From assembly GCF_004028235.1 (NCBI RefSeq), contig NZ_CP035037.1, positions 3,100,001 through 3,164,000 of the forward strand: a stretch of DNA of 64,000 nucleotides, given 5' to 3'. Below are positions 55,090 to 63,996 of the stretch, in pieces. Origin of the DNA: Leucobacter muris (GTDB lineage Bacteria; Actinomycetota; Actinomycetes; Actinomycetales; Microbacteriaceae). Numbering within the stretch: position 1 is the stretch's first letter; each line of letters opens with the position of its first letter. Both the position numbers and the translations under genes were made by a program. The notes below the pieces were generated by a model that worked only from the letters and a program-made list of their open reading frames with translations, did no database searches and had not been told where the DNA came from.

Positions 55090-56280
55090 GTGACCGCATC
55101 ACTCGGCGTCGCCGTCATCGGCGCAGGCATGGCCGGCAAGGCCCACGCCGCCGCCTACCGCGCAGCCTCCACGCTCTACAAGCCCACGCTGCCCCCCATC
55201 CGCCTCGCCTCGATCGCCGACATCAACGTCGAACTCGGCGCCGAGGCCGCCGCTCGCTACGGCTTCGAACGCCACGACTCCGACTGGCGCGCCATCGTCG
55301 ACGACGACGGCATCGACGTGGTGAGCGTGGTCGTGGCGAACTTCCTGCACCGCGAGATCGTCGAGGCCCTGCTCGCCGCGGGCAAGCACGTGCTCTGCGA
55401 GAAGCCGCTGAGCGACACCATCGACGACGCGCGCGCCATGGCCGAGGCCGCGCGCGCCGCCGCAGACCGAGGCGCGCTCGCCCGCATCGGCTACAGCTAC
55501 CTGCGCGCCCCGGGCATCGCCTTCATTCGCAGCCTCATCGACGACGGTCGCCTCGGCGACGTGCTGCACTTCTCGGGTCGCTACTGGACCGACTACGGCT
55601 GCCGACCCGACGCGCCCATGAGCTGGCGATACCAGGGCCCCGCCGGATCGGGCGCCCTCGGTGACGTCGGCAGCCACCTCAGCTACATCGCCGAGTACCT
55701 CTGCGGCGACGTTCAGCGGGTCTCGGGCGGCCGCTTCCACACCTCGATCACCGAGCGCCCGAAGCCGCTCGGCGCCGTCGTCGGTCACACCCGCGGCAAC
55801 GTGAGCGACGAGCTCGCGCCGGTCGAGAACGACGATTACGCCACCTTCAATGCGCAGTTCGAGCGCTGCGTCGGCACGCTCGAGGTATCGCGCGTCGCCG
55901 CCGGGCACCCGAACGACCTCTCCCTCGAGATCTTCGGCTCGAAGGGCGCCGCACGCTGGAGCCAGACCAATCCCGGCCAGGTCGAGGTCATGCTGCACGA
56001 CGAGCAGACCGACCTCGCCGGCTACCGTACCGTGCCGCTCGGCCCCGAGCACCCCCACTACGCCGGGGGCTGGGCGATGGATGCACCGGGTGTCGGCATC
56101 GGCCAGAACGACCTGTTCGTGCACCAGGCCCGCGCATTCCTCGAGGAGGTCGCAGGCATCCCGGAGGCCGAATCGCTGCCCCGCTGCCGCACCTTCGACG
56201 ACGGCGTGCACAACATGGAGTTCCTCGCCGCGGTGGCGGAGTCGGCCGCGCGGGGCGGATCCGAGATCACGGTGCGCTGA
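55090..56280 (+). CDS. Gfo/Idh/MocA oxidoreductase, long subgroup
   Basis: A 396-residue oxidoreductase, GTG start at 55090 with GAAAGGA upstream. VAVIGAGMAGKAHAAAYRAA is the Rossmann start, LCEKPLSDT the Lys segment and GALGDVGSHLSYIAEYLCGD the His/Asp. Similar to the proteins at 27627 and 48883. First gene of a LacI-controlled operon with a TIM-barrel gene and another family member, the pairing seen in keto-sugar pathways. Substrate unknown. Confidence 0.86.
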   Translation: MTASLGVAVIGAGMAGKAHAAAYRAASTLYKPTLPPIRLASIADINVELGAEAAARYGFERHDSDWRAIVDDDGIDVVSVVVANFLHREIVEALLAAGKHVLCEKPLSDTIDDARAMAEAARAAADRGALARIGYSYLRAPGIAFIRSLIDDGRLGDVLHFSGRYWTDYGCRPDAPMSWRYQGPAGSGALGDVGSHLSYIAEYLCGDVQRVSGGRFHTSITERPKPLGAVVGHTRGNVSDELAPVENDDYATFNAQFERCVGTLEVSRVAAGHPNDLSLEIFGSKGAARWSQTNPGQVEVMLHDEQTDLAGYRTVPLGPEHPHYAGGWAMDAPGVGIGQNDLFVHQARAFLEEVAGIPEAESLPRCRTFDDGVHNMEFLAAVAESAARGGSEITVR

Positions 56281-56449
56281 TCCCGCCCAGCACCGGCTCC
56301 GAGCCCCTTCCCCACCCGCCGCTCCCCCGCCCACCGGTGCGGCTCGCCAGTCCCGGCCCCCAACCGGCTTCGACGAGCGGGCAGCCAGTCGGGCAACCGA
56401 GCAACCAAGCAAGCCCCCGAGCAACCACCTTCAACAGAAAGCACCGCAC

Positions 56450-57445
56450 ATGAAACTCGGCGTCTACAACGCGATCCTGCACGACCGCAGCCTCCCCGAG
56501 GCGATCGCGGTCGTGCAGCGCCTCGGCCTCACCGGCATCGAGCTGAACACGGGCGGTTTCCTGCCCCCGGTGCACGTGCCGAACCGCGAGCAGATCCTCA
56601 CCTCCGACGCGGCCCGCGACGAGTTCCTCGGCCGGTTCGAGGGCACCGGCGTGCAGATCGCCGGCCTCAACTGCAACGGCAATCCGCTGCACCCGAAGCC
56701 GCTCATCGGCGACGCACACGCCGCCGACGTGCGCCGCTCGATCGAGCTCGCCGCGCGGCTCGGCCAGAACCGCGTGGTCACCATGTCGGGCCTGCCGGGC
56801 GGTGAGCCCGGCTCGACCGTCGTCAACTGGGTGGTCAACGCGTGGAACTCGGCCGCGCTCGACGTGCTCGACTACCAGTGGGACATCGCGGCGGCGTTCT
56901 GGCGCGAGATCGACCGCTTCGCCGCCGACCACGGGGTGAAGGTGGCGCTCGAACTGCACCCGCAGAACCTCGTGTTCAACTCGGCCGACGTGCACAAGCT
57001 CATCGAGCTGACGGGCGCGACCCACGTGGGGGTCGAGCTCGACGCCTCGCACCTGTTCTGGCAGCAGATGGACCCGGTCGCGGTCGTGCGGCACCTCGGC
57101 GAGCTGGTCTTCCACGCCGCCGCGAAGGACGTGCGCGTGAACCTTGAGTTCGCGCGCCTCAACGGCGTGCTCGACAACTCGTTCCGCCGTCTGTCGCCCG
57201 ACGAGCCCCGCACGAACCTTGGCGGCGACGAGTGGGCGAACGAGTGGCCGAAGCAGTCGGCGTGGGACTTCGTGGCGCTCGGCAGGGGCCACGACACGGC
57301 ATTCTGGACCGAGTTCCTGCGGGCGCTGCGCGACGTGGATCCCGAGATGTGGGTCAATATCGAGCACGAGGACGTGTCGCTCGGGCGCATCGAGGGCCTC
57401 GAGGTGGCCTCGCGGGTGCTGCGCGACGCCGCCGCCGCGCTGTAG
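56450..57445 (+). CDS. TIM-barrel sugar isomerase/epimerase-fold protein (331 aa)
   Basis: A longer barrel, MKLGVYNAILHDRSLPEAIA at the start. Metal-site segments are GLTGIELNTGGFLP, VKVALELHPQNLVFN, VGVELDASHLFWQQMDP and FHAAAKDV, and the C-terminal WVNIEHEDVSLG. An extra region around RRLSPDEPRTNLGGDEWANE is not in the 290-residue members. ATG at 56450, AGAAAG upstream. Second gene of the operon. The fold and context allow isomerase, dehydratase or glycoside-lyase roles; unknown. Confidence 0.83.
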   Translation: MKLGVYNAILHDRSLPEAIAVVQRLGLTGIELNTGGFLPPVHVPNREQILTSDAARDEFLGRFEGTGVQIAGLNCNGNPLHPKPLIGDAHAADVRRSIELAARLGQNRVVTMSGLPGGEPGSTVVNWVVNAWNSAALDVLDYQWDIAAAFWREIDRFAADHGVKVALELHPQNLVFNSADVHKLIELTGATHVGVELDASHLFWQQMDPVAVVRHLGELVFHAAAKDVRVNLEFARLNGVLDNSFRRLSPDEPRTNLGGDEWANEWPKQSAWDFVALGRGHDTAFWTEFLRALRDVDPEMWVNIEHEDVSLGRIEGLEVASRVLRDAAAAL

Positions 57446-57561
57446 GCGCGGGCCGGGCGGCGGGCGCAGGCGGGATCGCCGGCGGATCGGACCCGCCGAC
57501 CCCTGCCGCGTTCGCCGCCCCGGGTACGCTCGGAACCGCAGCACGTCTCGAAGGGAGCCCC

Positions 57562-58590
57562 ATGCGCATCGGACTCGTCGGCTACGGAGCCGGAGGCCGG
57601 CTCTTCCACCTGCCCTACATCCAGGCCGCGGCGGAGTGGCGGATCGCGGGTGTCGTCACCCGCTCGCCCGCGCGCCGCGCGCAGCTCGTCGAGGAGGCGC
57701 CCGGGGTGCCGGCCTTCGATTCGCTCGACGACCTCCTCGACGCCGGCGTCGACGCGGTGGTCACCTCCACGCCCCCGGGTACCCGCCGCGAGCTGGTGCT
57801 GCGAGCGCTCGCGCGGGGCGCGCACGTGGTGGCCGACAAACCGTTCGCCCCGCATCTCTCGGGCGCCCGCGAGTTGGCCGACGCCGCGCGGGCCGCGGGC
57901 CGGGTGCTGACGGTGTTCCAGAACCGGCGCTGGGACACGGATCTCGTCACGCTGCGCGGCGCGCTCGAGTCGGGCGCGCTCGGCACGCCGTGGCGCGCGG
58001 AGCTGGTGCTGGATCAGGACGACCCGGGCACACTCGAGTCCGGGCCCGACGACGGCCTGCTGCGCGACCTCGGGGCGCACGTCGTCGACCAGGCGATCCA
58101 GCTGTTCGGGCCGGTGGCCCGGTTCGACGGGCACCTCGACTGGCTCGACGTCGACGGCGGCAGGGTCGACGTCGGCTTCGCGCTCGGGCTGCACCACGGC
58201 TCGGGGGTCTACAGCGCAGTCTCGGCGAGCAAGCTGGGGCGCCGGTCGGAGCGCCGCATGGTGGTCTACGGCAGCGAGGGATCGTATGCGTCGCGCATGC
58301 ATGACGTGCAGTTCGACCGGATCATGGCGGGCGAGCGGCCCGCGGCGGCCGCGCAGTGGGGCGTGGAGCGGGAGGAGCGCTGGGGCGTGCTCTCGACTGC
58401 GGCGGGCGAGCGGCGGGTGCCCTCGGCCGCCGGTGACTACTCGGCGTTCTACCGCGGTCTGCACGCGGCGCTCGCCGAGGGTGCACCACTGCCGGTGCGG
58501 CTCGACGAGGCCCTGCACACGATCGCGGTGCTCGACGCCGCGAGGGAGAGCGACGCGCGGGGCCGCTCGATCGAGGTCGAGACCGCGTAG
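57562..58590 (+). CDS. Gfo/Idh/MocA oxidoreductase
   Basis: A 342-residue oxidoreductase. GLVGYGAGGRLFHLPYIQAA opens the fold, VVADKPFAPH replaces the usual EKP by DKP, FQNRRWDTDLVTL is the YvaA/YdgJ-type segment and DLGAHVVDQAIQLFGP carries the His/Asp. The wording fits the scyllo-inositol dehydrogenase (NADP) IolW/YdgJ group. ATG at 57562 with GGGAG upstream. Last gene of its operon; a bidirectional hairpin follows. Confidence 0.87.
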   Translation: MRIGLVGYGAGGRLFHLPYIQAAAEWRIAGVVTRSPARRAQLVEEAPGVPAFDSLDDLLDAGVDAVVTSTPPGTRRELVLRALARGAHVVADKPFAPHLSGARELADAARAAGRVLTVFQNRRWDTDLVTLRGALESGALGTPWRAELVLDQDDPGTLESGPDDGLLRDLGAHVVDQAIQLFGPVARFDGHLDWLDVDGGRVDVGFALGLHHGSGVYSAVSASKLGRRSERRMVVYGSEGSYASRMHDVQFDRIMAGERPAAAAQWGVEREERWGVLSTAAGERRVPSAAGDYSAFYRGLHAALAEGAPLPVRLDEALHTIAVLDAARESDARGRSIEVETA

Positions 58591-58639
58591 CCCGCGTCCC
58601 TCCCCCCCTCCCCGCACCCGCGCCCGCGCTCCTCCCCGT

Positions 58640-58695
58640 CGAGAGGCGAGAATCGCAGGCGGCTCGCCCGAACCACCTGCGATTCTCGCCTCTCG
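58640..58695. terminator. Bidirectional terminator between convergent genes
   Basis: A perfect inverted repeat, CGAGAGGCGAGAATCGCAGG (58640-58659) with its complement at 58676-58695, loop 16 bases. It lies between the convergent stops at 58590 and 58762, so it can end both transcripts. No clear U-run. Confidence 0.75.
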
Positions 58696-58761
58696 GCGGG
58701 TCCCCCGGGAAGCCCGGGCGGATCCGCGGTCCCCACCGCAGCCCGCCTCCGGGCGGCGGCG

Positions 58762-60201
58762 CTACTTCTGCGGCAGGTAGATCGCGCCGGTCGTGACGTC
58801 CTCCTCGAGCTCCTCGAGCGTGCGGCCGCGCGTCTCGGGCACGAACCTCCACACGAACAGCAGCGCCAGTGCGCCCACTCCGGCGAAGAGGTAGAACGTG
58901 CCCGTGATCCCGACCGCGTCGACGAGCGACAGGAAGTAGAGCGACAGGAACCCGTTGGTCACCCAGAGCATGAACACGGCGACGCCCATGCCGAAGCCGC
59001 GCATGTGCAGCGGGAAGATCTCGGAGAGGTAGACCCAGACGGCCACGTTGAGGAACGTCTGCATCGAGCCGACGAACAGCACGACGAGGAGCAGGATCAC
59101 CCAGGGTCGCGCCGGGTTGCCGACGGGCAGCGTCATGGAGGCGAGCGCGATCAGCAGGTGGCTCGCGGTGGTGAGCGTCAGACCGGTGATGAAGGTCTTG
59201 CGGCGATCGAAGCGGTCCATCATGGCGAGGGCGATGATGGCGCCCACCACGGCGATGACGCCGGGGGCGATGTTCGCGATGAGGGCGGCGCTCTCGTCGA
59301 AGCCCGACTCGACGAGCACCGTCTGGCCGAAGTACATGATCGAGTTGATGCCGGTGAGCTGCTGGGCGATGCCGACGCCGATGCCGATCAGCAGGATGCG
59401 CAGCAGGTTCTTGTTCGAGAAGACGGCGCGCCACCCGAGCTGGGTCTCGACGGCCTCCTCGGCGGTGATCCGCTCGAGGTCGCGCATCTCGGCCTCGGCG
59501 CGATCTTCGGATCGCACGGTCTTGAGCACCGCGAGCGCGTCGGCGCGGCGGCCCTTCTCGACGAGCCAGCGCGGCGATTCGGGCATGCGCAGCATGCCGA
59601 AGAAGAGCGCGATGGCGGGCAGCGCGCAGATCGCGAACATGATGCGCCAGACGCCGTCGAGGTGGCCGAGGGCGTTGCCGATGATCGCGTTGACGACGAA
59701 GGCGGCGAGCTGGCCGGTGACGATCATCAGCTCGTTGCGGCCCGCGAGGGAGCCGCGGATCTCGTAGGGCGCCATCTCGGCGAGGAAGACGGGCACCACG
59801 GTCGAGGCCCCGCCGACCGCGAGGCCGAGCAGCACGCGCCCGATCACGAGCACGGTGAGGCCGGGGGCCGCGACGACGAAGAGGGTGCCGACGAAGAACA
59901 GCACGGCGAGCAGGATGATGGTCTTGCGGCGGCCCCAGCCGTCGGAGAGACGGCCGCAGAGCATGGCGCCGATCGCGGCGGCGAAGATGAGCGAGCTGGT
60001 GACGACTCCCTCGGTGAAGGGGTTGAGGCCGAGTTCGGCGGCCATGGGCCGCAGCGCCCCGTTGATCACACCCGTGTCGTACCCGAAGAGCAGGCCGCCG
60101 AAGGTCGCGATCAGCGCGACGAGGCCGAGCCGCTTGCGGTGCGGGCCGCCGGTGAGCGGCGGCAGGGTCGATGTGCTCGGGTCTATGGATGCTGAGGCCA
60201 T
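58762..60201 (-). CDS. MFS sugar porter, probably myo-inositol/H+ symporter
   Basis: A 479-residue 12-helix sugar porter. FGGLLFGYDTGVINGALRPM in helix 1, DGWGRRKT and DRFDRRK loop motifs, PESPRWLVEKGR before the central loop, QQLTGINSIMYFG in helix 7 and PETRGRTLEELEE at the end. This is the IolT/GalP family. ATG at 60199-60201 with AAGGAG. An AATGT-N4-ACATT motif lies 62 bases upstream. Inositol is favoured by the iolG/iolD context, but not proven. Confidence 0.9.
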   Translation of the reverse strand: MASASIDPSTSTLPPLTGGPHRKRLGLVALIATFGGLLFGYDTGVINGALRPMAAELGLNPFTEGVVTSSLIFAAAIGAMLCGRLSDGWGRRKTIILLAVLFFVGTLFVVAAPGLTVLVIGRVLLGLAVGGASTVVPVFLAEMAPYEIRGSLAGRNELMIVTGQLAAFVVNAIIGNALGHLDGVWRIMFAICALPAIALFFGMLRMPESPRWLVEKGRRADALAVLKTVRSEDRAEAEMRDLERITAEEAVETQLGWRAVFSNKNLLRILLIGIGVGIAQQLTGINSIMYFGQTVLVESGFDESAALIANIAPGVIAVVGAIIALAMMDRFDRRKTFITGLTLTTASHLLIALASMTLPVGNPARPWVILLLVVLFVGSMQTFLNVAVWVYLSEIFPLHMRGFGMGVAVFMLWVTNGFLSLYFLSLVDAVGITGTFYLFAGVGALALLFVWRFVPETRGRTLEELEEDVTTGAIYLPQK

Positions 60202-60262
60202 GAAGAGACTCCTTCGTCGATCGCGCGCTCGAGTCGTAACGGAGCGCTCACCCGAGCTTAAC

Positions 60263-60276
60263 AATGTCGTTACATT
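60263..60276 (-). promoter_or_regulatory. AATGT-N4-ACATT palindrome upstream of the sugar porter
   Basis: AATGTCGTTACATT is an imperfect palindrome. The first 12 bases recur exactly upstream of the ABC binding-protein gene (33346-33357). It lies between TTGTCC and TTAAGC, a weak minus-strand -35/-10 pair 16 bases apart. A shared regulator of two importers is possible. Confidence 0.4.
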
Positions 60277-60310
60277 TGGACAAACTTGGGCGGGGGCATA
60301 GGGTGGCCCC

Positions 60311-61078
60311 GTGACGTCGTTGCTTCCGCACCTCGCGCCGCCCGCCTGGGCACTGCTCGCGCTCGCGGCGGTGCTCGTGGGCGTCTCGAAGACCGCGATC
60401 CCCGGCATCAACACACTCTCGATCGCAGTCTTCGCGGCCGTGCTGCCCGCGCGCGCATCGACGGGCGCGCTGCTCCTCCTGCTCATCGTAGGGGATCTCT
60501 TCGCGCTGCTCAGCTACCGGAGGCACGCCGACTGGCGCACGCTGATCCGACTCATCCCGGCCGTCGTCGCCGGCCTCGCACTCGGCGCCGGGTTCCTCGC
60601 CGTCGCCGACGACGCGTGGGTGCGCCGCGTGATCGGCGTGATCCTGCTGCTCATCATCGCGTTCACCCTCTGGCAGCGAGCGAGGCGCCGCCCCATCGGC
60701 GTCGAACCCGCGTCGGATCGCGCCGCCGCGCTCGCTCGCGTCGGCTACGGCTCGCTCGGCGGCTTCACCACGATGGTGGCGAACGCCGGCGGCCCCGTGA
60801 TGTCGATGTACTTCCTCGCCGCGCGCTTCCCGGTAAAGGCGTTCCTCGGCACCGCGGCCTGGTTCTTCGCCGTGCTCAACCTCGCGAAGCTGCCCGTGTC
60901 GGTGGGCCTCGGGCTCATCACGCCGGGTACGCTGCTGCTCGATCTGCTGCTCGTGCCCGGCGTGATCGGGGGCGCGATGCTCGGGCGCTGGATCGCCGAT
61001 CGCATCAGGCAGCAGGCCTTCGAGTGGGCCGTGATCCTGTGCACCGTGCTCGGCGCACTCTACCTGCTGCTGAGCTGA
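60311..61078 (+). CDS. TauE/SafE family sulfite/organosulfonate exporter-like protein
   Basis: A 255-residue membrane protein of the TauE/SafE family, about eight helices in two repeats. VLVGVSKTAIPGINTLSIAV and FTTMVANAGGPVMSMYFLAA are the paired signatures. GTG start at 60311. It is divergent from the sugar porter. Substrate unknown; no sulfur genes lie nearby. Confidence 0.87.
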   Translation: MTSLLPHLAPPAWALLALAAVLVGVSKTAIPGINTLSIAVFAAVLPARASTGALLLLLIVGDLFALLSYRRHADWRTLIRLIPAVVAGLALGAGFLAVADDAWVRRVIGVILLLIIAFTLWQRARRRPIGVEPASDRAAALARVGYGSLGGFTTMVANAGGPVMSMYFLAARFPVKAFLGTAAWFFAVLNLAKLPVSVGLGLITPGTLLLDLLLVPGVIGGAMLGRWIADRIRQQAFEWAVILCTVLGALYLLLS

Positions 61079-61141
61079 GCGGCGGGCACGGCGTTCCGCG
61101 GCCCGGCCGCCCCGCAGCCGGCCCGGCGGGATCCCCTCGGA

Positions 61142-62014
61142 TCACGCCGAGGCGATCAGCTCTTTGATCTTCGCGAGCTGGAACTTCGAGATCTCGTCGG
61201 CCCGCTCGTCTTCGGCGAACACGTTCGACACGATGAGCGCGTCCTCGCGGTCGAGGAAGCCCGTCTGCCGCAGCGTGCCGAAGAGCTCGGCCCAGTCGAC
61301 GTCGCCGTCGCCGATCGCGAGGTGCTGGTGCACGCGCACGGCGTTGCCGGGCGGGTTGGTGATGTAGCGCAGCGCGTTCGAGCGCGTGTGGTCGAAGGTG
61401 TCGGCCGCGTAGACGGCGCCCAGGCGATCGCCAACCTCGGGCAGCAGCGAGGCCGCGCGGTCGCCGTAGTGGAACGTGTGCGCACCCACGTAGACGAAGC
61501 CCACGCGGTCGGTGTTCAGACCGCGGATGATGCGCCACGCCTCGAGCCCGTCCTCGACGAAGTCGTCGGGGTGCGGATCGAAGTTGAGCGTGACGCCCTC
61601 GCGCTCGAGCACCGGCACCAGCGCCTCCATCGCGCGGTAGAACGCGAACTCCGACTCCTCCTCGCGCTCGGGGCGGCCCGAGAACTCGGTGTTGACGATG
61701 GGCGCCTCGAGCTCGGCCGCGATCTCGATGTAGCGGGTCGTGTTGAAGATCGCGGCCTGCACCTGGTGCTCTTCGGGCCCGCCGAAGCGCTGCACGGGCA
61801 GCACCGACGTGATCGTCACCCCGGCGTCGTTCGCGCGCTTCTTGAGCTTCGCGATCATGTCGCCGTCGACCTTCGGATAGTGGAAGTGGCGCCCGAAGTC
61901 GGGGTTCGGGGTGAGCTGCAGGTACTCGTAGCCGAGCCGCGCCACCAGGTCCGGGAAGTCGAGCAGGTGGACGGTGCCGTTGTAGGGGGTGGGATCGAGA
62001 GCGATGCGAACCAT
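61142..62014 (-). CDS. TIM-barrel sugar isomerase/epimerase-fold protein
   Basis: A 290-residue barrel, MVRIALDPTPYNGTVHLLDF. Segments LGYEYLQLTPNPDFGRHFHY, VTLNFDPHPDDFVEDG, VGFVYVGAHTFHYGD and AVYAADTFDHTRSN hold metal-type His/Asp/Glu. ATG at 62012-62014 with AAGGAG. Last gene of the right-edge operon, after an IolG-like gene. Reaction unknown. Confidence 0.83.
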   Translation of the reverse strand: MVRIALDPTPYNGTVHLLDFPDLVARLGYEYLQLTPNPDFGRHFHYPKVDGDMIAKLKKRANDAGVTITSVLPVQRFGGPEEHQVQAAIFNTTRYIEIAAELEAPIVNTEFSGRPEREEESEFAFYRAMEALVPVLEREGVTLNFDPHPDDFVEDGLEAWRIIRGLNTDRVGFVYVGAHTFHYGDRAASLLPEVGDRLGAVYAADTFDHTRSNALRYITNPPGNAVRVHQHLAIGDGDVDWAELFGTLRQTGFLDREDALIVSNVFAEDERADEISKFQLAKIKELIASA

Positions 62015-62042
62015 CGGGAGCTCCTTTGCTGTGCGGTGCGGG

Positions 62043-63059
62043 TCAGGCGTAGAAAGCGGGGCGCTCGGGCGCCTCGACGGGCACGATACCGCCCTCGTGC
62101 AGGGCCTTGACCCCGGCCTCGCACGACAGCGCGACGAGGTAGCCGTCCCACGCGTTGGGGCCGTCGATGAGGTCTCCGCGGCGCACGGCGTCGACCCAGC
62201 GCTGGATCTGCGCGTCGTAGGCGGCGGCGAACCGCGTGGTGAAGCTCTCATGCTCCCGCACGCGGAAGAACCCGGCGTCCCAGCGCTGCAGGCCCGACGG
62301 CTGGCCGATGCGGGCGATGCCCTTCTCGAAGACGGCCTCGGTGGCGACCTGGTAGCCGAACTGCACGCTGACGTTCATCTCGACGTCGACGAGCACGCCG
62401 TTCTCGAGCTCCATGATCACGAGGATCGGCTCGCGCAGGCGCTCCGGGGCGAGCGAGTTGCGGCGGGGGTGCTTCACCTCGACGCTCACGACGCGCGACC
62501 CGGCGAGCCACGGCACCACGTCGAACTCGTGCACCACCGAGTCGGTGATGAGCATGTCCTCGGTGTAGCTCTCGGGCACCGAGGGGTTGCGGTGCAGCGC
62601 GCGCACCATCAGCAGCTCGCCGCTCTCGCCCGAGGAGACGAGCTCGCGCAGGGCCTGGTACTCGTCGTCGAAGCGGCGCATGAAGCCGAGCTGGATGTGC
62701 GGGCGGTCGAGCTGCTGCTCGCGCTCGAGGATCTCGAGCGAGCTCTCCGAAGTCTGCGTGAGGGGCTTCTCGCACAGGATGGGCAGCCCCGCTTCGAGTG
62801 CCGGCTTCAGCACCGGCGCGTGGAACTGGCCGGGGGTCGCGATGAGCACCGCGTCCATGGCGCCGGCCTCGATCGCCTCCTCGAGGCGCGTGAAGGAGAG
62901 GGATCCCGGGGCGTCGGCCGCAGCCGCCTCTGCACGGCCGGCGTCGGGCTCGACGATGGCGGAGACGCGGGCGCCCGCGATGCGGTGCGTGATGCGCTTG
63001 ATGTGGTCGGCGCCCATCATGCCGGCGCCGACGACGGCGACGCGGAGTTCTTCAGTCAT
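62043..63059 (-). CDS. Gfo/Idh/MocA oxidoreductase, inositol 2-dehydrogenase-like
   Basis: A 338-residue oxidoreductase. VAVVGAGMMGADHIKRITHR is the Rossmann start, LCEKPLTQTSES the Lys segment, LGFMRRFDDEYQALRELV the substrate loop and TDSVVHEFDVVPWLAG the His/Asp, close to IolG. ATG at 63057-63059 with AAGGAG. Flanked by two TIM-barrel genes in one operon (gaps of 13 and 28 bases). Confidence 0.88.
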   Translation of the reverse strand: MTEELRVAVVGAGMMGADHIKRITHRIAGARVSAIVEPDAGRAEAAAADAPGSLSFTRLEEAIEAGAMDAVLIATPGQFHAPVLKPALEAGLPILCEKPLTQTSESSLEILEREQQLDRPHIQLGFMRRFDDEYQALRELVSSGESGELLMVRALHRNPSVPESYTEDMLITDSVVHEFDVVPWLAGSRVVSVEVKHPRRNSLAPERLREPILVIMELENGVLVDVEMNVSVQFGYQVATEAVFEKGIARIGQPSGLQRWDAGFFRVREHESFTTRFAAAYDAQIQRWVDAVRRGDLIDGPNAWDGYLVALSCEAGVKALHEGGIVPVEAPERPAFYA

Positions 63060-63072
63060 CTTTTCTTGCTCC

Positions 63073-63996
63073 TTAGGAGATTCGCGCCAGGTGGGTGCAG
63101 CCGAAGATGTGCTCACGGGTGCGCCGGGCGATCGGGAGGGGGCGGTCGACGTCGCAGCCGTACATGTCCTGCTCGACGATCGCGAAGATCTCGGGGTCGA
63201 TCTTCGCGACGGCCTCGATCACGGGTGCGAGGTCGGGGATGCCGTTCGGCGGCTCGATCATGATGCCGTCGGCGACGGCGTCGACGAACGACGTGTCGTT
63301 CTTCAGCACGTCGAAGAGCAGCGTGGGATCGACCTGCTTGAGGTGCAGGTAGCCGATGCGCTCGGGGCGCTGCTCGATGAGCTGCACGTTGTCGCCGCCG
63401 TAGTAGGCGAAGTGGCCGGTGTCGAGGCAGAGGTTCGTGTAGCGGGGGTCGGTCTCGTCGAGGAAGCGCAGCACCTCTCGCGTGGTGCCGATGTGGCTGT
63501 CGGCGTGCGAGTGGAACTGCTGCCGCATGCCGAACTCGTCGAGCAGCGCCTTCCCGAGGCGGTCGTGGCCGGCGGCGAGCTTCGTCCACTGCTCGTCGTC
63601 GAGCGTGCGGGGCTCGAGGTTCTCGCCGGTGACGTCGCTGCGCCAGAGGTCGGGGATCACGACGAGGTGCTCGGCGCCGAGCTTCGAGGCGAGGCCGGCG
63701 ACCGCGAGGGCCTGGTCCCAGGCCCGCTGCCACTGCTCGTCGCCCTTGTGGAAGCCCGTGAAGACGGTGCCGGCCGAGAGCTTGAGGCCGCGCGTGCCGA
63801 GTTCGTCCTCGAGCTGGTGGGGGTCGGTGGGCAGGTAGCCGTAGGGGCCGAGTTCGATCCACTCGTAGCCCGCCTGCACGACCTCGTCGAGGAATCGCCG
63901 CCAGGGCACCTGGCCGGGGTCGTCCGCGTGCCAGACGCCCCAGGAGTCGGGCGCCGTGCCGATGCGCAGTCCGGGGTTGTCGGTGATAGCTGCCAT
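63073..63996 (-). CDS. IolE-like TIM-barrel (probable inosose dehydratase-type)
   Basis: A 307-residue barrel. GTAPDSWGVWHADDPGQVPW opens it, then GYEWIELGPYGYLP, FHSHADSHIGTTREVLRFLD, LCLDTGHFAYYGGDN and GYLHLKQVDP. These line up with the HHHMGT/DTGH/HVHFKD pattern and metal ligands of IolE. The ATG at 63994-63996 is close to the right edge, so the promoter is outside the window. First visible gene of its operon. Dehydration of a keto-inositol is the likely reaction. Confidence 0.85.
   Translation of the reverse strand: MAAITDNPGLRIGTAPDSWGVWHADDPGQVPWRRFLDEVVQAGYEWIELGPYGYLPTDPHQLEDELGTRGLKLSAGTVFTGFHKGDEQWQRAWDQALAVAGLASKLGAEHLVVIPDLWRSDVTGENLEPRTLDDEQWTKLAAGHDRLGKALLDEFGMRQQFHSHADSHIGTTREVLRFLDETDPRYTNLCLDTGHFAYYGGDNVQLIEQRPERIGYLHLKQVDPTLLFDVLKNDTSFVDAVADGIMIEPPNGIPDLAPVIEAVAKIDPEIFAIVEQDMYGCDVDRPLPIARRTREHIFGCTHLARIS

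Noticed and set aside
55090..58590. Firm assignment as a C-glycoside deglycosylation (dgp/car) cluster
   Set aside because: The small partner subunit (DUF6379-type) and a GMC oxidoreductase are not present, so only a hypothesis is offered.
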